A stretch of 52,675 bases of DNA from Capillidium heterosporum. Its lineage: Eukaryota > Entomophthoromycota > Entomophthoromycetes > Entomophthorales > Capillidiaceae. Under the pieces are notes generated by a model. It saw only the letters and a program-made list of their open reading frames with translations, was not told the origin of the DNA and did no database searches. Location of the stretch: the NCBI GenBank assembly GCA_016630905.1, contig WBMQ01000025.1, positions 1-52,675 of the forward strand, read 5' to 3'. Positions 34,109-45,403 of the stretch are shown piece after piece. A program made the translations under genes and the position numbers. Numbering within the stretch: the first letter of the stretch is position 1; the number at the start of each line of letters is the position of its first letter.

Positions 34109-37100
34109 TACGTACTGTTGTAGTTTGATATATTCTAGCAGTTATTAAGTTTGATAGGGTTATTGAGATGTATTTCAATCCTATATTTGTATTTAATATA
34201 CTTGTTGACACCATTTTCTAACTAACCCAATAAAATTTCATAATGAATTCACTTTTTTAAATAATTTTATACTTTATTTTTAAGATTTTAGAAATTTTAG
34301 TTTAAAGCTAAATATAATAAAGTTTTGGATTTTAATACTGGTTAATATTAAGCTTTACTTGTTTTTATATTAAAATAATATATAACTGTTTATAAGTATA
34401 CATTTTCTTAAATTTTGCTTTAAATAATAAGCTTTTAGATTGCTTAGAAATTTTGTTTAAATGCTTTTATAATATTTAAAAGTCTAATTAACATTATAAG
34501 TATAGAAGTTATATTTAAAAACTATACATTTACTATGTTATATCTAAAGTGTTTTATTAATATTAGTAAAAAGAAATAAACTAAATATATTTAATGTTCA
34601 CTACTTTATAAAAAATATTTAAAAATACTTTAAGCTTTTATTAATTTAAAAACCAAAGCTATACAACTATTTTAAGCATATTTAATATTAGTTATAAATA
34701 TAGTTAAAAGGCTATTAAAATAAACATGAAAATTTAATAAGTTTTAAAATCTTTTAAGCTAATTATAATTAAGTATTTATATCCAAATCCAATATAATAC
34801 TGTTTAAAACTTTATATTTCTAATTTTACTATTATTAAAATAAAGGAAAGGGATTTTTACTATAATATAAAACTATATATTTAAATATTTATTAAGTTTT
34901 AAACTTTGAAAATTTACTTGATAATCCTAAAATTTAGTTAGTTTTGTATTTAATAATAGGTATTTTAGCTGATTTATCTTGGAAAATTTCATTATATACT
35001 AATATTAAAGCTTAATTTTAGAATGATCTAAGTATTTTTGACTACTTTTAAAAAACTTTACTACTTTGCTCTAGCTATAGTTTAAATAGTTCTTTTAATT
35101 TTTAAAGTAGAATGATCTAAAAAATAACAAATTAGTAAAGCTTAAAAAAAGTAAAAATAGCTTAGAATTGTTATAAAGCTTTTAAGTATTAACCTAGGCC
35201 TATGCTATAAAGTTTTAAATAGTATTTAATATAGGATAATAGAATATTAACTAAAGTTTAATAGATTATAAGTTGGATATAAGCAACTTAAGCCAAGTTT
35301 AAAATTAATTTCTATACTATAATAAAAGTTTATCTTTATAAATAATATATAGTTTACTTGTTTTTCTAACTTTTTAGTTTGGTTTTCAATTATCTTATTA
35401 CTAAATGTAATGCTATTAATATTTAATTAAGTAGTGTAAGTATTCCTAACTATAACTATAAAGCTATTCAAGAAAAATTTTATCAATTAGAGAATAAGCT
35501 AGCAACTATAGAACTGTATAAATTTCAATTTATAATCTTTACTGACTTTATACTATTGCTTAAATATAAACTAAAAGGTGACAGTATTCCTTGCAATATT
35601 ATAATTAGAGATAGCCTAGTTAAGTACAAGATCAATTTAATTTATACCTATCTCAACCTACACAAAACCCAAAGTATACACTACTGCTGATAAAGGCATA
35701 GATCAACCAATACAAGTTAAATGAACTTTTCAACATCTTTGACTTATTCTGCCATTTCATGATATTTTTATGTTATATCATTAGGGCATCATTATGCCTA
35801 GCTTTCAAGCCATCTGTTCTAAGCACACTTTGTGCTTTTAGGAGAATAGACTCAATAGAGTACATACTGAGATAGCTGCGCCTACAATCAAATGTATAGT
35901 GTGTAGTGACTCAGTAAATCTTTAATAAGCTCCCGTACACTTCAGCTTAAGGCTTCATTTAACTCCCATTCACTACAACCAACAGTTTTCTACCTATGAG
36001 CAGTTGTTCGGGTACTTTAGGTTTATATCCATCGAGTTTGACTTTATAAATCAAGTTCTATCCCTCAGGTTTGATGGGCTACTACTTTGAAAGAACTCTG
36101 CTCCATATCAATGAATGGCTAAATTTTCAAAGTAAGCTTACGTTGCTTATTGCCAGTTCTATTCTGTTCTGCTATTTATTATGTAAAATCACTATATATT
36201 CTTCTATTTGCAGCATTCTCTAACTCTTCACTCTATTATATATATATTATATTTACATTTTTTTATATTTAAAAGCTTATTATAGCTTTACCAACAGTTG
36301 TAAAAATGTAGAAATGAGCATATTTATGAGAAATTGAACAAAAATGCACACTACAATAAGCAGTCTATAAATTCATTCACTATAAGTGCTAATATTTTAT
36401 CCACTTCACAAGCTCAACATATAATACCTCCTTCATAACTTTCTAAATATACAAAAGAAGCAATCATAGAATAATTAAGCCAGGTTCAAATACAACTTAG
36501 TAGTAGCCTATCTAAATGGCTGGACATGGACGGTAGAGTAAGTGGAGCTTTGGGATCTAAAGAGACTTTGTACATTTAACTCATCTTTGATATACTGAAG
36601 TATCGATTCCTCAACCCTATTGCAATTTTAATATTATCAAAACGTAATATGCTTACTATTTTTCTAAATGTTCAACTATAGAAAATTCGATTTTATATAG
36701 GATTCTGCTATAGTAATTGAAACAGCTGAAAGGTTAACCAGTGAGTAATAGATAAAACTTATGTCTAAAAATATTAAAGCAATGGTAGTAGTAAGTAGTT
36801 TACTTACTTGAGTTTGGACTAGATTGGAATCTCAAAAAGTCCAATTTAAGTTGAGATATTCTATACAATGTTTGGTTTTGGTTTCCTTGAGAGAATGGTA
36901 ATTGTTGGATATACAAGTGGTAGTTTTGGGAATACAAATTGAATTTCACTCTTAGTTGAAGTGTTTACCGAATAGATCTTCCCTTTCATCCGTCAATCAC
37001 TTTCCAAACCAACAGTTCTCTTACATCAGACTCAGTTTTGATATCAACTGACTTTTCTAGTTTTCAAAGTCCAACTACTTTTATCCAATAACCTCTTAAT

Positions 37101-37236
37101 TCTTTTATCAATCTAGTGAATATGATTCATCCCAATACTTAAACAGCTATGACACGCGACCTAAACTAAAATACTGAAAAGCGTCAAGCTAACATTTCAG
37201 TACCTAAGGTTAAAAGTGGTTAAGCTAAATTAAAGG
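34109..37236. other. AT-saturated decayed repeats and intergenic DNA, no gene
   Basis: From about 34250 to 35650 the sequence is AT-saturated with stops in every frame, like the decayed repeats of the first 20 kb. About 35650-36200 is richer in C and G and contains frame-broken coding-like text ('EQLFGYFRFISIEFDFINQV' at about 35998-36057), perhaps an older mobile-element or gene remnant. About 36300-37236 is ordinary intergenic sequence upstream of the BABAM1-like gene. Confidence 0.5.
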
Positions 37237-38439
37237 ATGACAGCCAGTGTCAACAGCAAAAGTCCCGAAGTTACCGACCTATTAAACAAGGTGGAAGTGA
37301 TTCGAACCAACAACTCCAATGTCAAGGGTGAGAATATTGTAAATAGCTTATTTTTTGACACCTTTGGACTTATCTTTTCAAAGGTATTCTTTATCGACGT
37401 TACAGAAGAAATGTTCGATGTGAACTTAAAACTGAGATTGAAGACGAATACAAATGGTAAATATGAATGTTTTGTTAAACTCATCATCTTTTTAAATGAA
37501 CTTAGATAACAGCGATGGACAGCCGGGTATTGCCTAGTAACATTCTTTAAAATAGTAAATGTTTATTCTTAATAGCATCAGGTTCGAAGCCTGTAAGCTA
37601 TTAATTTTACGGTTCATCAAGTTCAAGAGGATGTTGTTTTCGGGCCACAAATTTGCGATATATACCTTCAACACTACCAAGTTCTTTAAGGTACTACTAT
37701 TAAAAATAGCATCAGTATCAACGCGCTATACTAACCAGTCTTCAATATAGATAGTCGACCTAACTGACGACTACTTTTCAATCGAAAATGGTTTAAAACA
37801 GATCAGCTACTACGACGAAAACAGTGACAACGAGCTCTTACAGTTGGAAGATATGCAAAGTTTCAGTACGTTTGTTTTTAAATTCAAGATAAATTTTAAC
37901 AAAAGTAGGTCAAAACTATTTACAGGCAATGTAAGTGCGCTTTGTGTATGTAGGAATTATTGAAGTATTTATACGTCGGAAGTAGGAATAGCCTAGTTCA
38001 AAGCAGTAGTCTGGAAGTAGTTCGAGGAATCGTTATCTACGGTCAATCTGATACGATACCTACAGTAACTTCAGTATGTTATATATTTATACTTTCTACA
38101 TATAGTCTAATTTCAAATTTCTTTTTAACTATCAAGGTGAATACTGATTTTGACGTTCCAATCTTTACCGATGTTATCTACTTACACAATCCAAGTTCCC
38201 TCAACAACAAATCGCAGGTAACTATATATATTTTCAAGTAAACTTAAAGAGCCCTGGAATTTGACAAATAGGAAGTTTACGATAGCTTGACTAGGTTAGA
38301 GATCGATAACTATCCCTCTTACTTTTTTGAAGTTACAAACCAGTTGCCCAAGTTGGATTTAGCTTTTCGAAATTTGCTGGCCCATCCGCTACATCGTCCC
38401 CATCAGAATTTAATCGAGAGGATTGTCATCAACTTTTAG
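37237..38439 (+). CDS. BABAM1/MERIT40-like protein
   Basis: MERIT40 is a von Willebrand A-like scaffold that holds together the K63-specific deubiquitinase complexes BRCA1-A and BRISC with BRCC36 and BRE. Nine exons (37237-37338, 37384-37456, 37506-37536, 37576-37690, 37751-37865, 37926-37930, 37954-38073, 38137-38217, 38272-38439) sum to 810 nt, 269 residues. Diagnostic segments are 'GENIVFFIDVTEEM' (MERIT40 has an equivalent IIFCIDLSEEM), 'HKFAIYTFN', 'IFTDVIYLHNPSS', and especially 'LLAHPLHRPHQ', which matches LLAHPLQRPCQ of human BABAM1. The 5-nt exon and the 23-nt intron after it are needed to keep frame. The assignment rests on these motifs; function in a fungus is inferred. Confidence 0.8.
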
Positions 38440-39246
38440 ATGGAAAGGGTTGGATGGGCGTTATCAAAGTAAATGGCATGGTTGTTTGAATTTTTAGATA
38501 AGAAGCAGATTTGGGACGCCTTTTGATTCTCCTTTTTGAGTTTATTTGTTTCCAACTTCTAAGTTTATAGCTATTGAAAGCTTTTCATCGCCTTTATTAG
38601 CATGTTTTAATAAGCTAGCTTTGAATATACTATCAAACTTCATTACTATAATTATTTTGATCAAAATCGAACCTACTTTTAAACCTTTATTTCATAGGCT
38701 TCACCTACCTTTGACTTATCGAATTAATTCTATTGATTTTGATACTATCTTCAACTTTCTCCTAAATATTTATTGTATTATACGGCAATTAAGAGCTGCT
38801 TAATGTTGGGTAATCAGGTGAAAAGGGAGGTAGTGATAACCTTGTAACTATGGATCGATCAGAAAGCACCTATTCCTTTTTGTAAGATACACATACTATA
38901 ATATGTCGAAAAATGGAGGAGCAATCTGAGTTTTCAAAGTAGATATTAGTGAACAATCTATAGCATCGTCACCAAATCCATAAAACGAAAGTTTTCTTTT
39001 AATTCGTATGCAAATTGGATTTCTCCAGAGCAGTTGAATTGAAGATATATACATAAACAACATCAGAGGTGGAAGTGAAAAGGATACTGGCCCAGTAGTT
39101 AAATAAATAAGATATATAAGAACCTATAAAAATTTAAATGAATCTTTTATTTCGAAGCTTTATCAACTTTATATATCGAACCAAGCTATATATAAATCAA
39201 ACGATAAATTCATAAATTTTAATTAAACTCCTATACTAATATAAAT
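38440..39246. other. Intergenic region between convergent BABAM1-like and LTV1
   Basis: About 800 bp of AT-rich sequence. An 85-codon open frame at 38546-38803 (+) is composed of hydrophobic residues with no domain and no homologous pattern, so I do not call it a gene. Nothing else is recognised. Confidence 0.45.
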
Positions 39247-40882
39247 CTATTCCAACTTAACCGTTCTATAGTTACTTTTGGTACTTTGGGCCTTGCCCTT
39301 GACTTCTTTGAACGCCAGTTTGGTAGTCTTCTTTTCGGCCCTCCTATTCTGCTTCTCCAACTTGATGGCTTCCTTACGCAGCTTCTTCTCCTCTTTAGTT
39401 TCCTTTTTGTTTCTGGGGATACCTTTGTTGACATGATCTTCCTCCTCCTCATCTTGTGAATCGTCGTCGCTTTGAGAGTCCTTGTCGTCGATGACAATAG
39501 GCTTAGTGAGTTTGGGTAGTTGGGGTTGCTTAGCTTTGGTTTGGACTTTGGGCAATGTGGACAGCTGGATGACTTTGGGGTGGTTGTTGACGTTGGAGTA
39601 AGTAGTCAAGATGGTTTGGCAGTCCCAGTTCAACTCTTTTTCTTCCTCCTCTTCATACTCATCCGATTCAGGGACAGGTTCTTCTTCCTTGTCCATGACA
39701 TTCTCGATAACTTTAGGATTGGAGTTCAATTCCTGTCGAACTAGGTCCAGCTTCTCAACACCATCCCTGCCTTCCATCTTAGGTACGGCTCGCTTACCTA
39801 CCACCTCAAAGTTGTCCAAGAAATCGTCCAGGATCCGGTCGAAATCCTCGCGCAGTTCGACGAGTTCGGGTACCTCATCATATTCCTCTTCATCCGACTC
39901 CTTGAGGTAGTCAGCTTCGATCTCTTCGAACTGGTCATCAAGCAGTGACAGTCCCTTATTACGAAACATGGCCGAGGAGGTCATAGAGTACTTGGAGGCT
40001 GAGGTTCGGGCGACGCGGGACTTGGTATATCCAGCTTCGTCGTCATCGTCACTACCATAATTCTGCTGGTCCCGTTTGAACTTACGGAATTGGGCTTCCC
40101 ATCCGTCATCTTCCTCTTCTTCTTCTTCCTCCTCCTCGTCAAATTCGTACTCGTCACCCGATTGATCCAGCTGGTCAAAGAAGTCGTCGATATCGTCTTC
40201 TTGGTAGTCCTGGTCGTCTAAGGCTTCCATAGCATCAATGACATCCTCGGGTAAACCGTGTTGGTTGTACATGTCTGGGACTGGCTGCTGTGCCATCAAC
40301 CCAACTGGAAGCTGCACTTCCGAGGCCAAGGTCTCACTTGGCAGTTGGAAACTTACTGTCTTGGCCGGCTAAAGTAGATGAAAATTAGAGGTAGGGTATT
40401 CTTAAAAAGTACCTTTTCTTTGGAAGGGGCATTTATAAATACGGCATCCTTGTTTTCACCCATAGGTTTCATGTGTTGGCTGTAGTCATACCCGTCCAAC
40501 CCAAAGTCCAATCCATACTGGGCAGCGGTTGCTGCCAAACTAAAAGTCGAGATTTAAAGTTTAGCAATTTATAAAACTAAGCTAAATTACTCAATAAGTT
40601 CTTCATCGTCTTTTGTATTTGTATCAGCCTTTGGTTTTAAATCGGAACTAATGTCTTCCTTGAAAGTTACCCTTCGTTCCACCAACGATTTCTTCTTGTT
40701 CTAATTGAGAAAGTTGAGACTATGAACTCTCCAATAGTTACCTTTAAGTTGCCGGAAGCCAAGGTAGGTAAAAGTACTCGAGTAGGTGCTTCACTATCGG
40801 CAATCAAGGGATCCTTCTGGGATCTGTGTACTATCGAGAAGTGCTGGGCGCTCTTCTTATCTATAAATTGTTTCTTGACCAT
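39247..40882 (-). CDS. LTV1: 40S ribosome assembly factor LTV1
   Basis: LTV1 is a late 40S assembly factor that binds the Rps3/Rps20 region of pre-40S particles and helps nuclear export and head formation. The N-terminus 'MVKKQFIDKKSAQHFSIVHRSQ' followed by 'KDPLIADSEAPTRVLLP' is diagnostic of the family. Four exons: 40882 down to about 40735, then parts ending near 40590, 40412 and 39247. The middle has 'AAQYGLDFGLDGYDYSQHMK' and 'GLPEDVIDAMEALDD'. The long last exon is rich in aspartate and glutamate and ends in a lysine-rich coiled segment, as in other LTV1 proteins. Its start is 158 bp from that of TRM10 on the other strand. Confidence 0.95.
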
Positions 40883-41040
40883 ATTTTTTACAAAAGGAAT
40901 ACAAAGTTTTTTGGAATTTGGGATTTGAACTTTTTATTTTAGAGGATTTCAGTTCTTTTGTCTTTGAGCACAATCTAATTGCTAAAATTCGATCCAAGTC
41001 CCTCAAAGCGTTACTACACTTGATACCTAACTTCAACCGA
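40883..41040. promoter_or_regulatory. Short bidirectional promoter region of LTV1 and TRM10
   Basis: Only 158 bp separate the two divergent start codons, so the genes probably share control elements. Both act in building the translation machinery (40S assembly and tRNA methylation), which makes co-regulation plausible, but no named site is visible. Confidence 0.45.
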
Positions 41041-42228
41041 ATGTCTTCAAGTCCAAATTTGCCTCCAACAACTTGCAACTTGGAAACAAAACCAGCTAAG
41101 GCTTCAGAAGTCCAAGGCAAAGATGAAAGCTATAAAAAGAACCCCAGGTACAAAGAACCTATCGACTACAGTATGAAGCCGGAAGGAGTATCCAAAAGCC
41201 AGTTTAAGAAGCAGAAGAAGATGGAGCTGTTCGAAGCTAACAAAGAGGACTGGCGTAAAAAGAAGAAGGATTTGGCTAAAGCTAGCAAGCAGAGAAAATT
41301 GGAACTTATTGCCAAAGGTAAAGCCATCATATTTTTATTTATTAACTAAATTGTAGGATTAATACCACCTCCCGAACCCAAGTTGAAGTTGCCAATAGTA
41401 CTAACCAACATAAACGTAGTAATAGACATGGATTTTGAAAGTTACATGAACCAGAAGGTACTTGCTTCATAATTCCAATCTTCAAATATATTAACCATAA
41501 ACTATAAAAACAGGAGATAAAGTCAGTTATCCAGCAAGTACGTAGGTGCTACTCCATCAATAGGCAGACTACCCATCCCTTTTTGCTGAATGTCACCTCG
41601 GTCGAAAACAAGATAAAATTGGAGTTGGAGACTCGCGTTCAGGAATACAAAAACTGGAAGGATATTACCATCGTAGAAGAAGACTACTTCAAGGTTTTCG
41701 AAACCAGAAAACAGGACTTGGTTTACTTATCGGCTGACAGTCAAACCACTTTGGAAACATTAGACCCTAAGGATGTCTATGTTATTGGTGGGCTGGTAGA
41801 TAAGAATCGCTACAAGGTACTTTAGTTTTAGCTTTACTTATTTGCTTACTATTTTATGAAATTTTAGTTATTGACTTATGATCGCGCTACCAGTAAAGGG
41901 ATCCGTACTGCCAAACTACCTATCGGGGAGTATCTAAATCTGGCTACTAGAAAGGTACTAACTGTAAACCATGGTAACATATACATTATCTTTACCACAT
42001 ACTTAATTTTTAAATGCAGTTTATGAGATTATGATAAAGTATATGGAATTGAAGGACTGGAAAGAAGCTTTCTTACAGGTTATCCCTCAGCGTAAATTCA
42101 AAGATAGTAACAATGCATCGGTTGATAATAAAAGCCAAGTTGGGGAGGATGAGGAGGATGAGGAAGATGAGATGGATACGAAGGACGATAAAGAAGAAAT
42201 AGAAAACACGAAAGTAGAACTAAAATAA
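41041..42228 (+). CDS. TRM10: tRNA (guanine-9-N1) methyltransferase TRM10
   Basis: TRM10 is a SPOUT-fold enzyme that uses S-adenosylmethionine to methylate N1 of G9 in tRNA. Five exons. After a basic N-terminal part ('MSKNQLKK'-like 'VSKSQFKKQKKMELFEANKE') come 'VVIDMDFESYMNQKEIKSV', 'RRCYSINRQTTHPFLLNVTS', 'LVYLSADSQTTLETL' and 'YVIGGLVDKNRYK', which carries the conserved aspartate, then 'TAKLPIGEYLNLATRKVLTV' and 'DWKEAFLQVIPQRK'. The C-terminus is a glutamate/aspartate-rich tail. I chose ATG 41041; the frame is open upstream to 40918, only 36 bp from the LTV1 start. The stop lies 11 bp from that of the convergent PPR gene. Confidence 0.95.
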
Positions 42229-42239
42229 ATAGATTGCCT

Positions 42240-43490
42240 TTATCTAACTTTATTCAGTACAACTTTACCCGGCAAGTAGTTGAAACTTTCTTCCAAGTAT
42301 TTTACCACACTGACAATTGTCTTGACTTCGACTTTGTTATTCAAAAGTAAAATTATACACCTATCTAAACCATTATTCTCCCCTATAGTATCAAACTTCA
42401 GCCGTACTAGCAGAGATATAAACGAGTTTAACTCTCCTTCTCTAATACTATCTTTAAAGTTTATAACGTTGAAGTAGATTAGTAGATCTTCTAGTGGGAT
42501 CGTTCCCTTGGCATTCCACTGCATATATATTTCTTCGATAGCTTCGATGCGTCGATTGATAACCAGTCCTTTTACTAAAACTTTGACCAAGCCACGATCT
42601 ACCTTGTGCAGTTGGTTATTACAACTCTGATAGAACAAGTTGATACCGGAACGCCAATCCCCGGCTCTAAAGTACCCGAACATCAAGTTGCTAAAGATGT
42701 AGATGTTGGGTTGGATATTTTCTTTCAACATAGCTAGGTAGTACCTGTTGGCTCGAACCATTGAATTGTTTTGGACATAGCCTTTTATCATAAGGGAGTA
42801 GATGATCAAATTGGGTTTCATCTGCGTTGTCAAAGTTAACTTTCGAAACAACTTTCGCATCAGTTTGAAGTCGTTACATCGAATACTGAATTGGATCAAG
42901 TAGATAAAGGTGGAGAGATTGGCTACATTGGAGTAGGTGTTGAAAGTTTGCATTATCTTGTTCATGTTAGGCTGGGTACTCAAAGTTAAACTGTAGATAT
43001 ATTGATTGATAAGTTCAATTGGAATTAAATTTGAAGAGATGCTCGATTCGACTTTATGAAAGAGGTCCTCAATAACTTTTATGGTTGTTTCATCTAAAAC
43101 TAGCTGTTCCTTACCATCTTTCCTTTCCTTTGCTTTACCTTTTGAATAAGTGCTGATACTGCTATTGACATTTAAAACCTGACTGGACAAATTCAACTTA
43201 ATAACAACTTGGAAGAGGTTAGTTAGGCTTTTCAAGTTGGGAAAACCTTTGTCGTTGGTACTCAATATGTTGATATCGTATATCTGGTTGATGTTGCTCA
43301 ACTGCTGACTCTCTATTAAAGCAGCTATGGTGGAGGGAAAGTTTTGGTAGACTTCACTATTGGTAACTACTGAGTTTATAGATTTAGGAGCTATTGAAAG
43401 TTTGGGTAGAGCTGCCGGTGGTAACTTGGTAGTTGTTGTGTTGAATCTAAATTGAAATTTGAGGTGGAGGAGGTTGGGCTTTGTTCTCAT
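42240..43490 (-). CDS. Mitochondrial pentatricopeptide repeat (PPR) protein
   Basis: A single-exon gene of 416 residues, unlike its intron-rich neighbours. The N-terminus is basic and rich in serine/threonine without acidic residues for about 35 positions, fitting a mitochondrial presequence. Helical repeats of about 35 residues are visible from about residue 190: 'KPNLIIYSLMIKGYVQNNSM' and 'QPNIYIFSNLMFGYFRAGDW' are clear PPR motifs, with weaker repeats on either side. PPR proteins bind organelle RNA to aid processing or translation. The exact RNA target and orthologue are not recognisable. It ends 11 bp from TRM10, tail to tail. Confidence 0.85.
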   Translation of the reverse strand: MRTKPNLLHLKFQFRFNTTTTKLPPAALPKLSIAPKSINSVVTNSEVYQNFPSTIAALIESQQLSNINQIYDINILSTNDKGFPNLKSLTNLFQVVIKLNLSSQVLNVNSSISTYSKGKAKERKDGKEQLVLDETTIKVIEDLFHKVESSISSNLIPIELINQYIYSLTLSTQPNMNKIMQTFNTYSNVANLSTFIYLIQFSIRCNDFKLMRKLFRKLTLTTQMKPNLIIYSLMIKGYVQNNSMVRANRYYLAMLKENIQPNIYIFSNLMFGYFRAGDWRSGINLFYQSCNNQLHKVDRGLVKVLVKGLVINRRIEAIEEIYMQWNAKGTIPLEDLLIYFNVINFKDSIREGELNSFISLLVRLKFDTIGENNGLDRCIILLLNNKVEVKTIVSVVKYLEESFNYLPGKVVLNKVR

Positions 43491-45403
43491 GGCTTCCGAT
43501 TTGAACTTAGTTTTCGTCTATAAAAGGATATTCCTTTGAGGATTTTTGGGCTTTTGAAGTATCGAAGCGTTTTGTTTGATAGTGGTTGGAGTAAAGTTCA
43601 GGCTCATATTGCATAGATTTAAATGTTAAATTAGCTTTATTTTTTAGTAGCTTTCAAAGTTTTTCATACTTTGATTAAAGTACTATTGTTAATAGTTGCT
43701 AATATAATGTTACCTCTGCCTCAAAATAATACTTTTAGTCTAATATCTTTTATTTATAAATTAGCAAAGAAACTTTGAGAAAATTATAATAATTTATTTT
43801 AAAAAGCTATAAGACTATAAAAGCTAAAGTATTTAAAAAGAGAGTTTTTTTATAACTTTTAAAAACATTTAAAACTATTTTATATTTAAGTTTTAAGTAT
43901 AAGTTAATTATTAAAGCTTTTTAATAAATTTATTTAAAATATAATTATAGTATTAAATATAAAACTTAACTTATTTTAGTTTAATAAAGCTAATTATTCT
44001 ATTAATTATATTTCTTTTATCTATTAAAAATTAATCTAGTAGCTTATAAATAAATAAAATCAAATTGATTTACTAAAATATATTCTATATTTTCTTTAAA
44101 GCTTTTACTTTTTAATTTAAAAAGTTTTTATTAGGTTATATTTATTAAAGTATTAAATAAAATTAGATAACTAAAATTTAAATACTTAAATATATAAGCT
44201 AATAAGTTTTAAGTTTTTAAACTATATTTTAATATATATGAAATTTTTTCTAATGCTTAATTTAAAGCTTTTTACTATTATTTTAGTTTATTTAGCATTT
44301 TAATTTATCATTAGTATATTAAAAATATTTATTAATAAAAGCTAGCTAAGAAATAATAATAGCTAATACTTTATAAAAACTAAAAAAGTTAATAATAAAG
44401 CAATATAAAAATAAAGCTTATATTTAAAATTTGATTTAAAGGCAGTAAATAAATAAAAATACTTTAATTATAGTTATAAAGCTAAGGAATATAGTTAAAT
44501 TTATTGGTTTAATTGAATTTTAAGATTTAGTTAAAGTTAATACTACTTTTTAGCTTAGAAAAACACTAATTCTTAGTTTTAAATTATATTGTTATAATAA
44601 ATCTATACTAATTTAATAGTAAAAGAAAATATTAAATACCTTAAAATATTTATTTAATAATTATTTCTTTTACTACTAAGTTTACTATAAGCTTTATATA
44701 AAAAATTTATCTTAGTAGTTAGTACTTTAGATACTAATAATTATGTTTACTTAATTGGTAGTATTACTATTTATTAGGCTTTTTAGTAGATTTTTACTAA
44801 CTTTAAATAGTATAAAAGTTAAAGAATTATTAATATTAAATTAAGTACTTAATTTCTATTAAAGAAAAAGAGGATTTTTAGTATTAATAGAAAGATACTA
44901 ATTAGTAGCTTATAGGTTTATTCTTGCTATTAGGTAAAACTATAGGTGATTTAAAAAGATTGATTTACAAAATAATTTGAAAAGCTATACAAAAAGTTAA
45001 AACTGATAAAACTTAATTTATTATAAAATGGGTTAAATAATAATAGTACACTATGAAAGCTAGGCAAACTCTATATACACTATATATCTTAATAACCAAA
45101 AGGTAGCTAGCTTTTTGATTTTAAAAAATGGAATTATATAGCTATATTTCTTTAATTGAAATAGAGCTGATTACTACATTTAACTATTAGAATATACATA
45201 TACATATGTATTTGAAACAACTATATTTAAATACTAAGCTACAAATTGTTTTGAATAGTTAAAATAAACCATACTGGTAATATAGCATTAAAACTAGTAG
45301 ACTATAAAAGGTACAAATATATTTATAAAATAACAGCTGGAATAAAAGACATCAGTTTTAAAACACACCTACATTCTATTACTTCTATACCCTCCTACCC
45401 ACC
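43491..45403. other. Decayed repeats, no gene
   Basis: From about 43600 to 45300 the sequence is AT-saturated. The part 44200-44600 is the reverse complement of the decayed repeat X found at 1290-1560 and 2630-2870, so the same mobile family occurs at both ends of the window. No ORF is credible. Confidence 0.6.
44200..44600 (-). repeat. Decayed dispersed repeat X, inverted copy
   Basis: Read as reverse complement, it follows 1285-1500 and 2630-2830: the words TTAACTATATTCCTTAGC, TATAATTAAAGTATT and TATTATTAACTTTTT occur in the same order. The segment near 44560-44600 also matches the start of copy 1. The element type is not recognised. Confidence 0.5.

Noticed and set aside
37581-37591. Exact match to a tRNA B-box (GGTTCGAAGCC)
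   Set aside because: It lies in a coding exon of the BABAM1-like gene, and no A-box or cloverleaf can be folded around it.
38546-38803. 85-codon hydrophobic ORF after the BABAM1-like gene
   Set aside because: The product is a biased Ile/Leu/Phe/Asn string typical of AT-rich DNA, with no domain and no splicing partners.
40918-41040. Upstream start for TRM10 at 40918
   Set aside because: The added residues are hydrophobic and unlike TRM10 N-termini, and the start would be only 36 bp from that of LTV1. ATG 41041 gives a normal polar N-terminus.
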